Part shown: positions 17,955-26,976 of the stretch, piece after piece
How the letters are laid out: every line of letters begins with the position of its first letter
Position numbering within the stretch: position 1 is the stretch's first letter
NCBI RefSeq assembly: GCF_003097515.1
Contig: NZ_CP029188.1
Coordinates: 6,988,531 to 7,052,530 of the forward strand
Source: Streptomyces tirandamycinicus
GTDB lineage: Bacteria > Actinomycetota > Actinomycetes > Streptomycetales > Streptomycetaceae
Direction of reading: 5' to 3'
Length of the DNA stretch: 64,000 nt
Position numbers and translations under genes: made by a program
The notes under the pieces: generated by a model
The model's database searches: none
Told to the model about the DNA's origin: nothing
Seen by the model: only the letters and a program-made list of their open reading frames with translations

Positions 17955-19509
17955 TCACCGCGCCCCGCGTGCGCGGTACGGGCGCCAGAGCAGCGGGAGG
18001 GCCAGAGCGGACGCCACGGCCACCAGCCCCGCCAGCCAGACCGCCTGCCCGGTCCCGGTTTCCTGCACGTCGCGCAGGACCGCCTTGATGACCTCCTTGG
18101 TCGCGGGCGCGACCCCCGACAGCAGCCGCTCGGTCAGGGTGGAATCGGTCACCGCGATCGCCAGAGTGCCGGCGTCGTCCTGTGACAGCCCTTCCGCCCG
18201 GGCGACGTCCACCGCGACGTCGTCCTCGAAGTAGCGCTGAGCGGCGGAGAAGACGGCCACACCGAAGGCGCCGCCGAGCATGCTGGACTCCTTGAACACC
18301 CCCGACGCGGTGCCGGCGAGCCTGAGCGGCGGTCCCGCGACCAGCGCACGCGACATCGGAATGGACATCAGACCGAGCCCGACACCCGCCACCACCAGGC
18401 CCGTGACGACGACGGGATACCCGGCGCCGCGCCCGAGCGCCCCCATGACCAGCGCCCCGACCCCCAGGAACACCAGGCCGGCCATCACCGGCAGCCGGGG
18501 GCCCCGGCGGGACTCGAACCGCCCGCCGACCGGGATCAGGGCCAGGATGGTCACGCTGGCCGGCAGCAGGAGGAGCCCGGTGGTGAACACGGAGAACCCC
18601 TGCACGTCCTGGAAGTAGACGGCCAGCAGGAACACGACACCCGTGAACACGGCGTTCATCACGGTGTTGGCCAGGAGCGCCCCCCGGAAGGACGGATAGG
18701 AGAACAGCACGAGATCGAGCAGCGGTTGGGCCGCCCGCCGCTGCAGGAGCACGAAGGCCGTACCGAGGAGCACCGCGGCGCCCAGCAGCCCCAGCGTCAG
18801 CGGATCGACGAACCCGCGCTCCTGCCCCAGCGTGCAGCCGTAGATCAGGGAGAAGAAGGCCGCTCCACTCGTCAGCAGCCCGGGCACGTCCACGTGCCGG
18901 GAAGCGTCGGGATCACGTGACTCGACGAGCACACTCCTGCGCACCAGCCACAGCGCCGCCAGCCCCAGGGGCACCGCAATCCAGATGACGGAGCGCCAGC
19001 CGAGGAGGGGAGTGAGCACCCCGCCCACCGCCGGGCCCGCCGCCTGACCGATCCAGGTGGTGCCCATCCAGGCGCCGAACGCCCGCGCCTGCTCGTGCGG
19101 CGGGAACATCGAGGGGATCAGGGCGAGCGTGGCGGGGAGTACGAAGGCGGCGGCGCAACCCATCAGCGCGCGGCTCAGGACCAGGCCCGGATACCCCGGC
19201 ACGAGCAGCACGAGCAGCGAGAAGGCGCCCATCCCGACGAGACCGAGTTCCAGCATCCCGGCGGCGCCCGTACGCGTCGCACAGCCGTCCCGCCGCGAGG
19301 ACGAGCACACCGGTCGTCAGCCCGAAGGCGTTGTTGGCCATCTGGAGCTGCGGCAGGGTGACGGGAATCTCCGCGGCCACGGTCGGGATGACCACGGCGA
19401 AGTCGGCGAAGGACAACCACACCACGGCGGCGGCCAGGCAGATACCGGTCAGGGCCTGCCAGCGGCGCTCGTGGTAGTCCCCGCTCGGGAGCACGGTCGG
19501 ATCTGCCAT
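17955..19509 (-). pseudogene. MFS drug-efflux transporter (DHA2/14-TM type) with one frameshift
   Basis: From ATG 19509 (MADPTVLPSGDYHERRW, ribosome site GGAGGCAGGGG) one frame encodes the first helices up to RLCDAYGRR. The protein then continues in the next frame as MLELGLVGMGAFSLL through to RPYRARGAR. One extra G in the GCCGCCGGG run near 19258-19264 explains the shift; without it the protein would be ~517 residues of typical 14-helix efflux type with the LALIPSMFPPHEQARAFGAW motif. Either a recent inactivation or a sequencing error. Confidence 0.82.
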
Positions 19510-19727
19510 CCCCTGCCTCCACCCGCCGGCGCCGGCTCGCCGGCTGTGCCTCGTACCGGTGCGGATGCCGGACCGAGTCCCAGCCGCGGCGGCACCAGCA
19601 CCATAGATGAGCGGGACACGCTTCCGGCGCAGCCGCGCCATCGTGCCGGGAGGACTCGCGCACGCCGGGCACCGACTCCGGCGCGCCGCGGGCATCGCCC
19701 CGCCCGCCCGGACACCCGCGGGCCCGC

Positions 19728-20576
19728 TCACCCGCCCGCGGGCCGGGAGGCGGCGGGCCGTGCCTCCAGCAGGCGCCGGGGGTGCATCCCGTCGACCATG
19801 CCGACGAACGGGGGATGGACGCTGTAGCCGATCATGCGCCGGATGTCCTCGGACACCGTTCTGGCGGTGTCGCGGGTGACGGAGAGGGTGAAGGCCTCCT
19901 GCTGCCGCAGCCAGGGCTGAATGTACTGGGCGGTCACGGCGAGGCGGTTGCCACCCGATCGGTTGGCGCCGCCGCCGTGCCACAGGGTGCCGACGTAGAA
20001 CAGGCAGGAGCCGGGAGGCATCACGGCCGTCACACGGGTGTCGTCGCCGCCGGGCGGCGGTCGTCGCCCCACGGGTGACTGCCCGGCAGCAGGACGGTCG
20101 CACCGTTGTCCCGGGTGAAGGGGTCGACGGCCCACATCGTCGCGGCCCCGAGTGGCGGTCTGGGGCGCGGCGAACGGTAGAACGCGTCGTCGGTGTGCAG
20201 CGGCTGGGCGTGTTCACCGTGGTTGATGTCGATGACTGGGGTGGTCGGCCAGCCGGTCGCAGCGGCGGGTCTTGTTGAGCAGACCGTGGACGCGTTGTGT
20301 GCGGTGCCCCTCGAAGGCGCTGCGGCCGGCCCGGTTGAGCAGCGGCGCCACCGTGTGCCGGATCTCGGCGCACTCGAGGGGGGTGAGGAGGCCGGGGAGG
20401 ACGACATAGCCGTCGCGTTCGAGGGCGGCGAGGTCGTATTCGACGGTGGCTCGGTCGACCCGTGCGCCCGCGCCGTGCCCGCGCGGATACCCGGACGGCA
20501 GGTCATCGGCGGCGTGTCCCGGCGCAGCGGCGTGCTCGCCGCCCGCCAGGCGGTGGGCATCAGGAATCGGGGGCAC
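19728..20576 (-). pseudogene. Phytanoyl-CoA dioxygenase family gene, frameshifted twice
   Basis: Three consecutive frames carry one protein: YDLAALERDGYVVLPGLL at the N-terminus (start near 20576), then the iron site INHGEHAQPLHTDDAFY and NGATVLLPGSHPW, then VMPPGSCLFYVGTLWHGGG with the distal His. Breaks fall near 20247 and 20060; residues that normally separate the first two parts are also missing. The non-haem iron motif HxD is present but the gene cannot give one protein. It starts within the end of the tetR gene, so it was in one operon with it. Confidence 0.82.
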
Positions 20577-21186
20577 GGTGTGCGTCCTCTCCGGAGGCGG
20601 CGCCGGGCAGGTTCATCGCGCCACGGATGAACGCCCACACCTGGGCGGCCACCTCCTCCGCGGGCGGGCGCGGTGTGCGGGCGAGGGCCACCGCGACCAT
20701 GGCGGACGCTCCCGCGAGGGTGGCGGCGGCCAGCAACTCGGCGTCGCCACCGGCCGGGACCTCGCCCGTGCGCTGGGCACCGGCGATGTTGCGCGCCCCG
20801 AGTTCGACGATGCCGGCGAGCCGGCGCGTGCGGAAGGCGGCCACCTCGCCCTCGCCGACCAGGCCGCCGAGGATCATCGGGGCCAGCGGCTCGGCGTAGA
20901 GGAACCCGACCCAGTCGCGCACCCTGCGCGACTCCCGCTCGGCCCAGGCCGGATCGTCGTACTCACGCAGCACGCAGGCCGCCGCGAGCCGTTCGTAGAA
21001 GGACTCGACCACGGCGATGAGCAGGCCGGTCCGGCTGCCGAAGTAGCGGTAGGGCAGGCCTACGCTGACTCCGGCCCGGCGGGCGACGGCTGCGACCTCG
21101 ACCCTCCCGCTCCCGGTCAGCTCCTCGGCCGCGGCGCGCAGCAGCAGGGCCCGCGAGGCGGCACCGCGAGGCGTGGGCGTGGTCAC
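20560..21186 (-). CDS. TetR-family regulator
   Basis: 208 residues. HTH at the N-terminus: LLLRAAAEELTGSGRVEVAA, then AGVSVGLPYRYFGSRTGLL. The helical ligand domain that follows shows no known specificity. GTG at 21186 is preferred because a perfect 17-bp palindrome lies just upstream and the frame beyond it would run through this operator. Overlaps the dead dioxygenase gene, which it probably controlled. Confidence 0.85.
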   Translation of the reverse strand: MTTPTPRGAASRALLLRAAAEELTGSGRVEVAAVARRAGVSVGLPYRYFGSRTGLLIAVVESFYERLAAACVLREYDDPAWAERESRRVRDWVGFLYAEPLAPMILGGLVGEGEVAAFRTRRLAGIVELGARNIAGAQRTGEVPAGGDAELLAAATLAGASAMVAVALARTPRPPAEEVAAQVWAFIRGAMNLPGAASGEDAHRAPDS

Positions 21187-21199
21187 CGCCTCACAGTAA

Positions 21200-21216
21200 G
21201 TTGAGTTCAACTCAAC
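21200..21216. promoter_or_regulatory. Perfect palindromic TetR operator
   Basis: GTTGAGTTCAACTCAAC, an exact 17-bp palindrome 13 bp before the tetR GTG, in the position of an autoregulatory operator. Confidence 0.75.
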
Positions 21217-21546
21217 AATCAACGGGTCTGCGGACACCGGCGATTGATGACCCATCAGCTCAAGGGCGCCGGGTCGCCCGGTCGCTCAGTCGCCCCGGTC
21301 CCTCAGTCGCCCGGTCGCCCGTGCCGGGCAGCCGGTGCCGCGCCCTCCCGCCGCGACTTTGAGGCGGCCCACCGGAAGCCGCCCCCGGCCACCAGGGACG
21401 CCTTCGCCTCCCTCATCCGCTGTGGCCTCAGCCGCCGCGCCGCACGACCGGAACCGGCCTCCCTTTGTCTCGTTCGCGGCGTTCCCATCCGCCGTACCCC
21501 CCAGTAGAAACCGGCGGTAACCGTTCCGCCGGACAGGAGGACGCCC
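21217..21546. other. Intergenic region
   Basis: No gene seen; holds the divergent promoters of the tetR and SGNH genes. Ribosome site CAGGAGG at about 21534-21541. Confidence 0.4.
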
Positions 21547-23067
21547 ATGCACCGCAGAAGACGCAGACTCAGACACACGCTCGTGACCGCCGTCGCCGCG
21601 GCCGCCGCCCTCGCCGGGCTGCCCGCCATGGCGCCGGCGGCCGCGGCCGGCAGCGGCGCAGCCGTCTCGGCGCCGCTGCCCGCCGAGCTGGAGCGCATCC
21701 GGGCGGCAGAGGCCACGGCCCTCTACGGCAGCCCCGCCGAGCGCCCGCTGGCCGAGCGCAAGACGTCCATCGTCTCCCTCGGCGACAGCGAGATCTCCGG
21801 AGAGGGCATCGGGACGTACGAGCCCGGCACCAACGGGCCCGACAACTGGTGCCACCGCTCACCCGACGCGGCGATCCACCGCACCGGCATCGGCACGGAC
21901 ACCACGTACAACCTCGCCTGCTCCGGCGCCCGGACCGGGCACATCGTGATCGGCGGCACCAAGCAGCACGCCGACGAACTCGTCCAGAGCGACCATCTCG
22001 CCGTCAAGGCGCGCAACACCGCCGTGAAGATGGTGCTGCTGGTCGCCGGAGCCAACGACGACCTGCGCTTCGGGTCCGTGATGACCGACTGCGTCACACG
22101 CTGGTTCCTGTTCAAGGGCGCCTGCGAGCCCGGCTACGCCCCCGGCTGGCAGGCACGCGTCGACGGGCTGCGGCCCAAGGTCGAGCAGGCCGCGCGCGAC
22201 CTGCGGACCGTGATGCGCGAGGCCGGCTACGCGGACTCCGACTACAAACTCGTCGTCATGGGCTACCCGAGCCCCGTGGGCCCGGACGTCTACGACAACC
22301 CGCGCTTCCGGGGCAAGCTGCTGGGCGGCTGCACCGGCTACGACTCCGACGCCGCCTGGGGCCGCAACCAGGCCGTCCCCGCCTTCGAGCGGGGCATCCG
22401 CGAAGCGGCGCGCAACGCCGGCGCGGTCTACCTCGACAACTCGCGCCTCTTCCACGGGCACGAGGTGTGCATGGACGGCGCGTGGGCGCGAGGACTCCAC
22501 ATCGACCTCTTCAACCCCTTTCCCCCGGACTCCAATTCGCTGCGGCAGTCCTTCCACCCCAACAAGGGCGGGCACGCCGCGTTCGCGGCCTGCCTGACCC
22601 GGCTGTACGCCGTCGACTGGCGCGAGGCGAGCTGCGCCGACCCCGCGAGCACCTCGCGACCCGTGCTCTACGAGGGCGCGTGGGACGACATGTTCCGTCC
22701 GCTGCGCAACCGCGCGACCGGCACCTGCGTCGACGTCGGCCGCTCGAAGACCGCGAACGGTTCGGACGTGGGCGGCTGGGACTGCCACGGCGGCCGCAAC
22801 CAGGAGTGGTGGTACGACGGGGAGCGCGGCTCGCTGCACAGCGCGCTCACCCACGACCGGTGCCTGGACGTGCCCCGCGGCGACTACACGGCAGGGGCGT
22901 CCCTCCACCTGTGGAACTGCCACGGCGGTCCCAACCAGCGCTTCGTCCTCAGGGACGGCACCATCAGCCCGAGGTCGGCGCAGCACCTGTGCCTGACGCT
23001 GGCCTCCGCCCGGGACGAGCTGCGCCTGCGCCCCTGCGACGGCTCGGCAGGGCAGCGCTTCGTCTGA
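21547..23067 (+). CDS. Secreted SGNH hydrolase with C-terminal ricin-type lectin domain
   Basis: 506 residues: Arg-rich start and signal peptide to ~35. The SGNH/GDSL hydrolase domain (~70-370) has block I SLGDSEISGEG, Asn in VAGANDD, and the catalytic Asp/His pair in QSFHPNKGGH. A ricin B lectin domain (~380-506) has repeated WDCHGGRNQEWW / WNCHGGPNQRF motifs. Inference: an extracellular esterase or lipase held on a polysaccharide by its lectin. Strong ribosome site CAGGAGGA. Confidence 0.9.
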   Translation: MHRRRRRLRHTLVTAVAAAAALAGLPAMAPAAAAGSGAAVSAPLPAELERIRAAEATALYGSPAERPLAERKTSIVSLGDSEISGEGIGTYEPGTNGPDNWCHRSPDAAIHRTGIGTDTTYNLACSGARTGHIVIGGTKQHADELVQSDHLAVKARNTAVKMVLLVAGANDDLRFGSVMTDCVTRWFLFKGACEPGYAPGWQARVDGLRPKVEQAARDLRTVMREAGYADSDYKLVVMGYPSPVGPDVYDNPRFRGKLLGGCTGYDSDAAWGRNQAVPAFERGIREAARNAGAVYLDNSRLFHGHEVCMDGAWARGLHIDLFNPFPPDSNSLRQSFHPNKGGHAAFAACLTRLYAVDWREASCADPASTSRPVLYEGAWDDMFRPLRNRATGTCVDVGRSKTANGSDVGGWDCHGGRNQEWWYDGERGSLHSALTHDRCLDVPRGDYTAGASLHLWNCHGGPNQRFVLRDGTISPRSAQHLCLTLASARDELRLRPCDGSAGQRFV

Positions 23068-23584
23068 GTCCGGCCGCCTCCGCGGTCTCGTCTGAGTCCG
23101 GCCGACTCCGTGGCCCGCCTGAGTCCGGCCGCCCATGCAATCCCTGCGATCGGCTGACCGGTCGGCTCCGTGCCCGGCGCCACACCGAGGCCCGCGCGGG
23201 TGGGAGCGGAGACGATCCGCTCCCACCCCCGTGGACCGGGCTCCGCCGCGTTCCGGTTCGCACAGTCGGCCGCGGGCCATCATGCTGGTGGTGGAGCCGG
23301 TGGACGGCCGTCCCGGCTCCCCTCGTCGACCACCCCTCGGCGCGCGGTCGGGCCGGCCGGCCCGACCCGTGGCGGGCGGATCGCAGCCGCCCGGCCGGAT
23401 GCCGGAACCGACAGGGCCGCCACGGGTGCCCCGCGGATCACCCCGGGCCGCCGAGCCACCAGGCGGGTGCGTCACACACCCCGCGGCCGCGAGCCGTTAC
23501 GACCGCCTTACCCAGCCCCTCCGTATGGTGCTGCCAAGGGCCCGGTGCCCGGCACCGGCCACGAGGGACCTCCAAGGAAACGCC
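23068..23584. other. Intergenic region with threefold direct repeat
   Basis: GAGTCCGGCCG occurs three times at 23067-23133, each with a similar flank, right after the SGNH stop (the first copy overlaps the stop). The remaining ~440 bp show only low-quality frames. A possible -10 TATGGT at about 23524-23529 precedes the P450 gene. Confidence 0.45.
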
Positions 23585-24829
23585 ATGACCCAACCCCTGA
23601 TCCGGCAGATCCTCGACTACGAAAACCGCGCGGACCCCTACCCCCTCTACGCGAAGCTCCGCGAGACGCCGGTGCTCCACGACGGGCACGGCACCTACGT
23701 CGTCAGCACCTACTGGGAGATCCTGAGCCTCCTCCACGACCCCCGGGTCAGTTCCGACCGGCGCAAACGCACCGTGCAGGACATCTATGGCATGACCGAC
23801 GACGGCGGCGACGGCGGCGAGGGTGCCACCCTGCCGCCCCCCTTCCTGCGCCTGGACCCCCCGGAACACGACAGGCTGCGCACGGTCACCAACCGCTCCT
23901 TCGGGCCGCCGCATTCGCCCCGGCGCGTCCTGGAGATGCGCGGCGAGCTCGAAGCGGTCGTCTCCGGCCTCATCGACGGCATCGAGGACACCGGCCGGAT
24001 CGACCTCGTCGAGCAGTTCTCGTACCCCTTCCCCGTGACCGCGATCTGCCGCCTCCTCGGCGTCCCCCGCGAGGACGAAGCACGCTTCCACACCTGGGCG
24101 GACACCCTCGCCGCCAGCCTGGACCCCATGCCCGGGGAGGACCCGACCGAACGCAACCAGCGGACCCGCGACGCCCAGCTGCAGCTCGGCGGGTACCTCG
24201 CCGGCCTCATCGAGGAACGCCGCAGCCGGCCGGGCGACGACATGCTCTCCGCACTGGCGGCCGGCTCCGGGGCGGACGACACGCTGTCGACGATGGAGGC
24301 CATCACCACGGCGGCGCTGCTGCTGATCGCCGGCCACGAGACCACCGTCAACCTGATCACCAACGGGATGCTCACCCTGCTGCGCAATCCCGAGGTGCTC
24401 AAACGGCTCCGCGACGACCCCCTGCTGGCCCCGCGCATCGTGGAGGAACTGCTGCGCTACGAGCCGCCGGTGCAGCTCATGCCGAATCGCACCGCCGTCG
24501 CGGACATCGACATCGGCGGCCTCACCATCCCCAGCGGCGCCGCACTCTGGCTGGTACCCGGCTCCGGCAACCGGGACCCCCGGCGCTTCGCCGACCCCGA
24601 CCGTTTCGACCCCGACCGCGAAGACATCGAGCACCTGGGCTTCGGCAGCGGCATCCACATCTGCTTCGGCGCCCCGCTCGCCCGGCAGGAGACGGAGCTC
24701 GCCCTGATCCATCTGGCGCGCAGACTGCACAATCCCCGGCTGCTGGAGGACCCTCCGCCCTACCGCAGCAACGCGGTCCTGCGCGGACCCCGGCACCTGT
24801 ACCTCGGCTGCGACGACATCCGGCCCTGA
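23585..24829 (+). CDS. Cytochrome P450
   Basis: 414 residues, normal length for a soluble bacterial P450. I-helix oxygen-binding motif AGHETT at ~251, K-helix ExxR in EELLRYEPP, and the haem-binding loop FGSGIHICFGAPLAR with the thiolate Cys. No ferredoxin or ferredoxin reductase gene is adjacent, so redox partners are elsewhere. ATG follows CCAAGGAAA. The subfamily is left open (CYP105/107-like by general look only). Confidence 0.92.
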   Translation: MTQPLIRQILDYENRADPYPLYAKLRETPVLHDGHGTYVVSTYWEILSLLHDPRVSSDRRKRTVQDIYGMTDDGGDGGEGATLPPPFLRLDPPEHDRLRTVTNRSFGPPHSPRRVLEMRGELEAVVSGLIDGIEDTGRIDLVEQFSYPFPVTAICRLLGVPREDEARFHTWADTLAASLDPMPGEDPTERNQRTRDAQLQLGGYLAGLIEERRSRPGDDMLSALAAGSGADDTLSTMEAITTAALLLIAGHETTVNLITNGMLTLLRNPEVLKRLRDDPLLAPRIVEELLRYEPPVQLMPNRTAVADIDIGGLTIPSGAALWLVPGSGNRDPRRFADPDRFDPDREDIEHLGFGSGIHICFGAPLARQETELALIHLARRLHNPRLLEDPPPYRSNAVLRGPRHLYLGCDDIRP

Positions 24830-24873
24830 CCCGCGACCGCCCCTCGTCCCGCCGCGCGCGGCCCCTCGCCTTC

Positions 24874-24905
24874 CACGGCCCCGTCTCCCACGAGGCGGGG
24901 CCGTG
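24874..24905. terminator. Terminator after P450
   Basis: 13-bp stem (CACGGCCCCGTCT with one wobble) and 6-nt loop, 45 bp after the stop. Confidence 0.65.
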
Positions 24906-25109
24906 CCGCGGCCGCACCGGCGTGGGCGGCCCGTCCCCCGAGGGAGCGACATCCGTCCCCCGGACGGATCCCGCGATTCCCCCGTCGCGGGAGCCGATCG
25001 GTGGATCACGGCGGCGGTCCGCACTTCCTAGCGTGGTGAACCCAGGTCGGACCCACCGGGGAGGACGAGAACCCGGCGGGCCCGCAGCACCACGAGAAAG
25101 GATCCCCAC

Positions 25110-25649
25110 ATGCATGTCGTTGCCAGGACCGCACTCTGCGCCGCCGCCGCAGGCGCGCTCACCCTCGGAGGCGCGGCCGTCGCCGGCGCAACTGCGAAGG
25201 CGGCAGCACCCACGGGCGTGGTGGCTGCGCCCGTCGCGAAGAAGGCCGCAGCGGAGGTGAAGTCCGCCTCCGCGCCGAAGCAGGCCGTTGCCGGTGACCT
25301 TACGGTCGTCTCCGTACCGGAGCGGAAGGGGCCGGCCGTCTCCGTACCGGAGCGTAAGGGGCCGGTGGTCTCGTCTGTACCTGACCGTAAGGGGCCGCTG
25401 CTTTCGTCCGTGCCGGAGCGTAAGGGGCCGTTGGTCTCCTCCCTCCCTGAGCGGAAGGGACCGCTGGTCTCGTCCGTGCCGGAGCGGAAGGGACCGCTGG
25501 TCTCGTCCGTGCCGGAGCGGAAGGGACCGCTGGTCTCGTCCGTGCCGGAGCGGAAGGCCCCTGCCGTCTCCTCCCTGCTGCCTGAGCGCAAGGCCGGTGC
25601 CGCTGGTGCCGCCGAGGTGTTCGCAGCGGCGAAGCCCGTCAACCGCTGA
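25110..25649 (+). CDS. Exported protein with nine 11-residue PERKGP repeats
   Basis: 179 residues. Signal peptide to about 28 (ALTLGGAAVAGATA), an Ala/Lys-rich spacer, then nine tandem units of the type SVPERKGPLVS (the first two slightly shorter, the last decayed to LLPERKAG), then a short Ala-rich tail. Several units are identical 33-bp DNA repeats at about 25430-25555, pointing to recent slippage expansion. No known domain. The evenly charged ERK/DRK core suggests a surface or cell-wall-binding role, but no function can be assigned. Ribosome site GAAAGGA. Confidence 0.75.
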   Translation: MHVVARTALCAAAAGALTLGGAAVAGATAKAAAPTGVVAAPVAKKAAAEVKSASAPKQAVAGDLTVVSVPERKGPAVSVPERKGPVVSSVPDRKGPLLSSVPERKGPLVSSLPERKGPLVSSVPERKGPLVSSVPERKGPLVSSVPERKAPAVSSLLPERKAGAAGAAEVFAAAKPVNR

Positions 25650-25707
25650 CGCCGTGCGGCCCTGAGCGCTGACGCGCTGCGGTGCACGCAGTGTCGCGTG
25701 CTGAATC

Positions 25708-25755
25708 GCGCCGCTCGCCGGAGGGCACGATGAGCCTCCCTCCGGCAAGCGGCGC
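25708..25755. terminator. Long-stem terminator
   Basis: Arms of 18 bp with one mismatch (GCGCCGCT and GCCGGAGGG blocks and their complements) around a 12-nt loop, after the repeat-protein gene. Confidence 0.7.
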
Positions 25756-25859
25756 GGCGACGTGTGCGCCCGTCGAGTGAGATGACCGGGGCCGCCGGAG
25801 ACACGTCCTGAAGGTCACGATCAGATCTCGCCCGTCACCCCACCCCTTGCGGACCCCGT

Positions 25860-25908
25860 GTGTAATCGATTCCAATCCTCTCTGCGCCCACTCGTGTAAT
25901 CGATTCCA
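25860..25908 (+). promoter_or_regulatory. Two LacI-type operators upstream of the ribose operon
   Basis: GTGTAATCGATTCCA occurs identically at 25860-25874 and 25894-25908, 34 bp apart. The AATCGATT centre is the usual CG-centred LacI-family half-site pair. They lie 31-79 bp before the lacI start, so the regulator probably controls itself and the operon behind it. Confidence 0.8.
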
Positions 25909-25938
25909 CGCACTGCTCCCCAAGGAGGTGTACCAGCG

Positions 25939-26976
25939 ATGGCGAGTATCAAGGACGTCGCCGCCGAGGCGGGTGTCTCCGCCGCCACGGTCTCGCGCGT
26001 CCTGAACGACCATCCGTCGGTCAGCGCCGACGCCCGCACGCGCGTGCTGGCCGCCGTCGCGACGCTCGGCTACCGCCCGAACGCCGTCGCCCGCTCCCTG
26101 CGCACCGACCAGACCCACACCCTCGGCCTGGTCATCAGCGACGTGCTGAACCCCTACTTCACCGAACTGGCCCGCTCCGTCGAGGAGGAGGCCCGCGCGC
26201 TCGGCTACAGCGTGATCATCGGGAACGCCGACGAGCGGCCCGACCTCCAGGACCACCACGTACGGAACCTGCTGGACCGCCGCATCGACGGCCTCCTCGT
26301 CTCCCCCACCGACGGCGGCTCGCCGCTGATGCTCGACGCCGCACGCGCGGGGACGCCGATGGTGTTCGTCGACCGGTGGATCCCGGGCGTGGACGTGCCC
26401 GTGGTCCGCTCGGACGGGCGGGCGGCCGTACGGGACCTGGTCGAGCACCTGCACGGCCTCGGGCACCGGCGCCTCGCGATCATCGCAGGACCTGCCGCGA
26501 CCACCACCGGGCGGGAGCGCGTGGAGGCCTTCAGGGAGGCGCTCCGCGCGCACGGCCTCGACCTCCCCGACGCCTACGTGGGCCAGGGCGACTTCCAGGC
26601 CGAGAGCGGCCGCCAGGTCACCGAGCGCTTCCTCGACCTGCCCGAGCCGCCCGAGGTCGTCTTCGCGGCCGACAACCTGATGGCCCTCGGAGCCCTGGAC
26701 GCCGTACGCGCCCGGGGCATGCGCGTCCCCGGCGACATCGCGCTCGCCGCCTTCGACGACGTCCGGTGGTTCGTGCACACCGACCCGCCGGTCACCGCCA
26801 TCGCGCAGCCCACCGGCGAACTGGGGCGCGCCGCGGTGCGCGCACTCGTCGCCCGGATCGAGGGCCGGCCCGGTGAGTCACTCACCCTGCCCGCCCGCCT
26901 CGTCATCCGCCGATCGTGCGGCGAGCCCCCCTCGACCGTGCCGCCCCCGTCCCCCGTACGAAGGAGTATGCCGTGA
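25939..26976 (+). CDS. rbsR: LacI-family ribose operon regulator
   Basis: 345 residues: LacI HTH (IKDVAAEAGVSAATVSRVLN), hinge RPNAVARSLR, and a periplasmic-binding-protein-like ligand domain (LGLVISDVLNPYFTELAR on). First gene of the ribose operon; its stop overlaps the rbsA start by 4 bp. Two CG-centred operator copies lie upstream. Ligand inferred from the operon as ribose or its phosphate. ATG follows AAGGAGGT. Confidence 0.88.
   Translation: MASIKDVAAEAGVSAATVSRVLNDHPSVSADARTRVLAAVATLGYRPNAVARSLRTDQTHTLGLVISDVLNPYFTELARSVEEEARALGYSVIIGNADERPDLQDHHVRNLLDRRIDGLLVSPTDGGSPLMLDAARAGTPMVFVDRWIPGVDVPVVRSDGRAAVRDLVEHLHGLGHRRLAIIAGPAATTTGRERVEAFREALRAHGLDLPDAYVGQGDFQAESGRQVTERFLDLPEPPEVVFAADNLMALGALDAVRARGMRVPGDIALAAFDDVRWFVHTDPPVTAIAQPTGELGRAAVRALVARIEGRPGESLTLPARLVIRRSCGEPPSTVPPPSPVRRSMP

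Noticed and set aside
25430-25555. 33-bp repeats as a CRISPR array
   Set aside because: They are in frame, contiguous and encode the PERKGP protein repeat.
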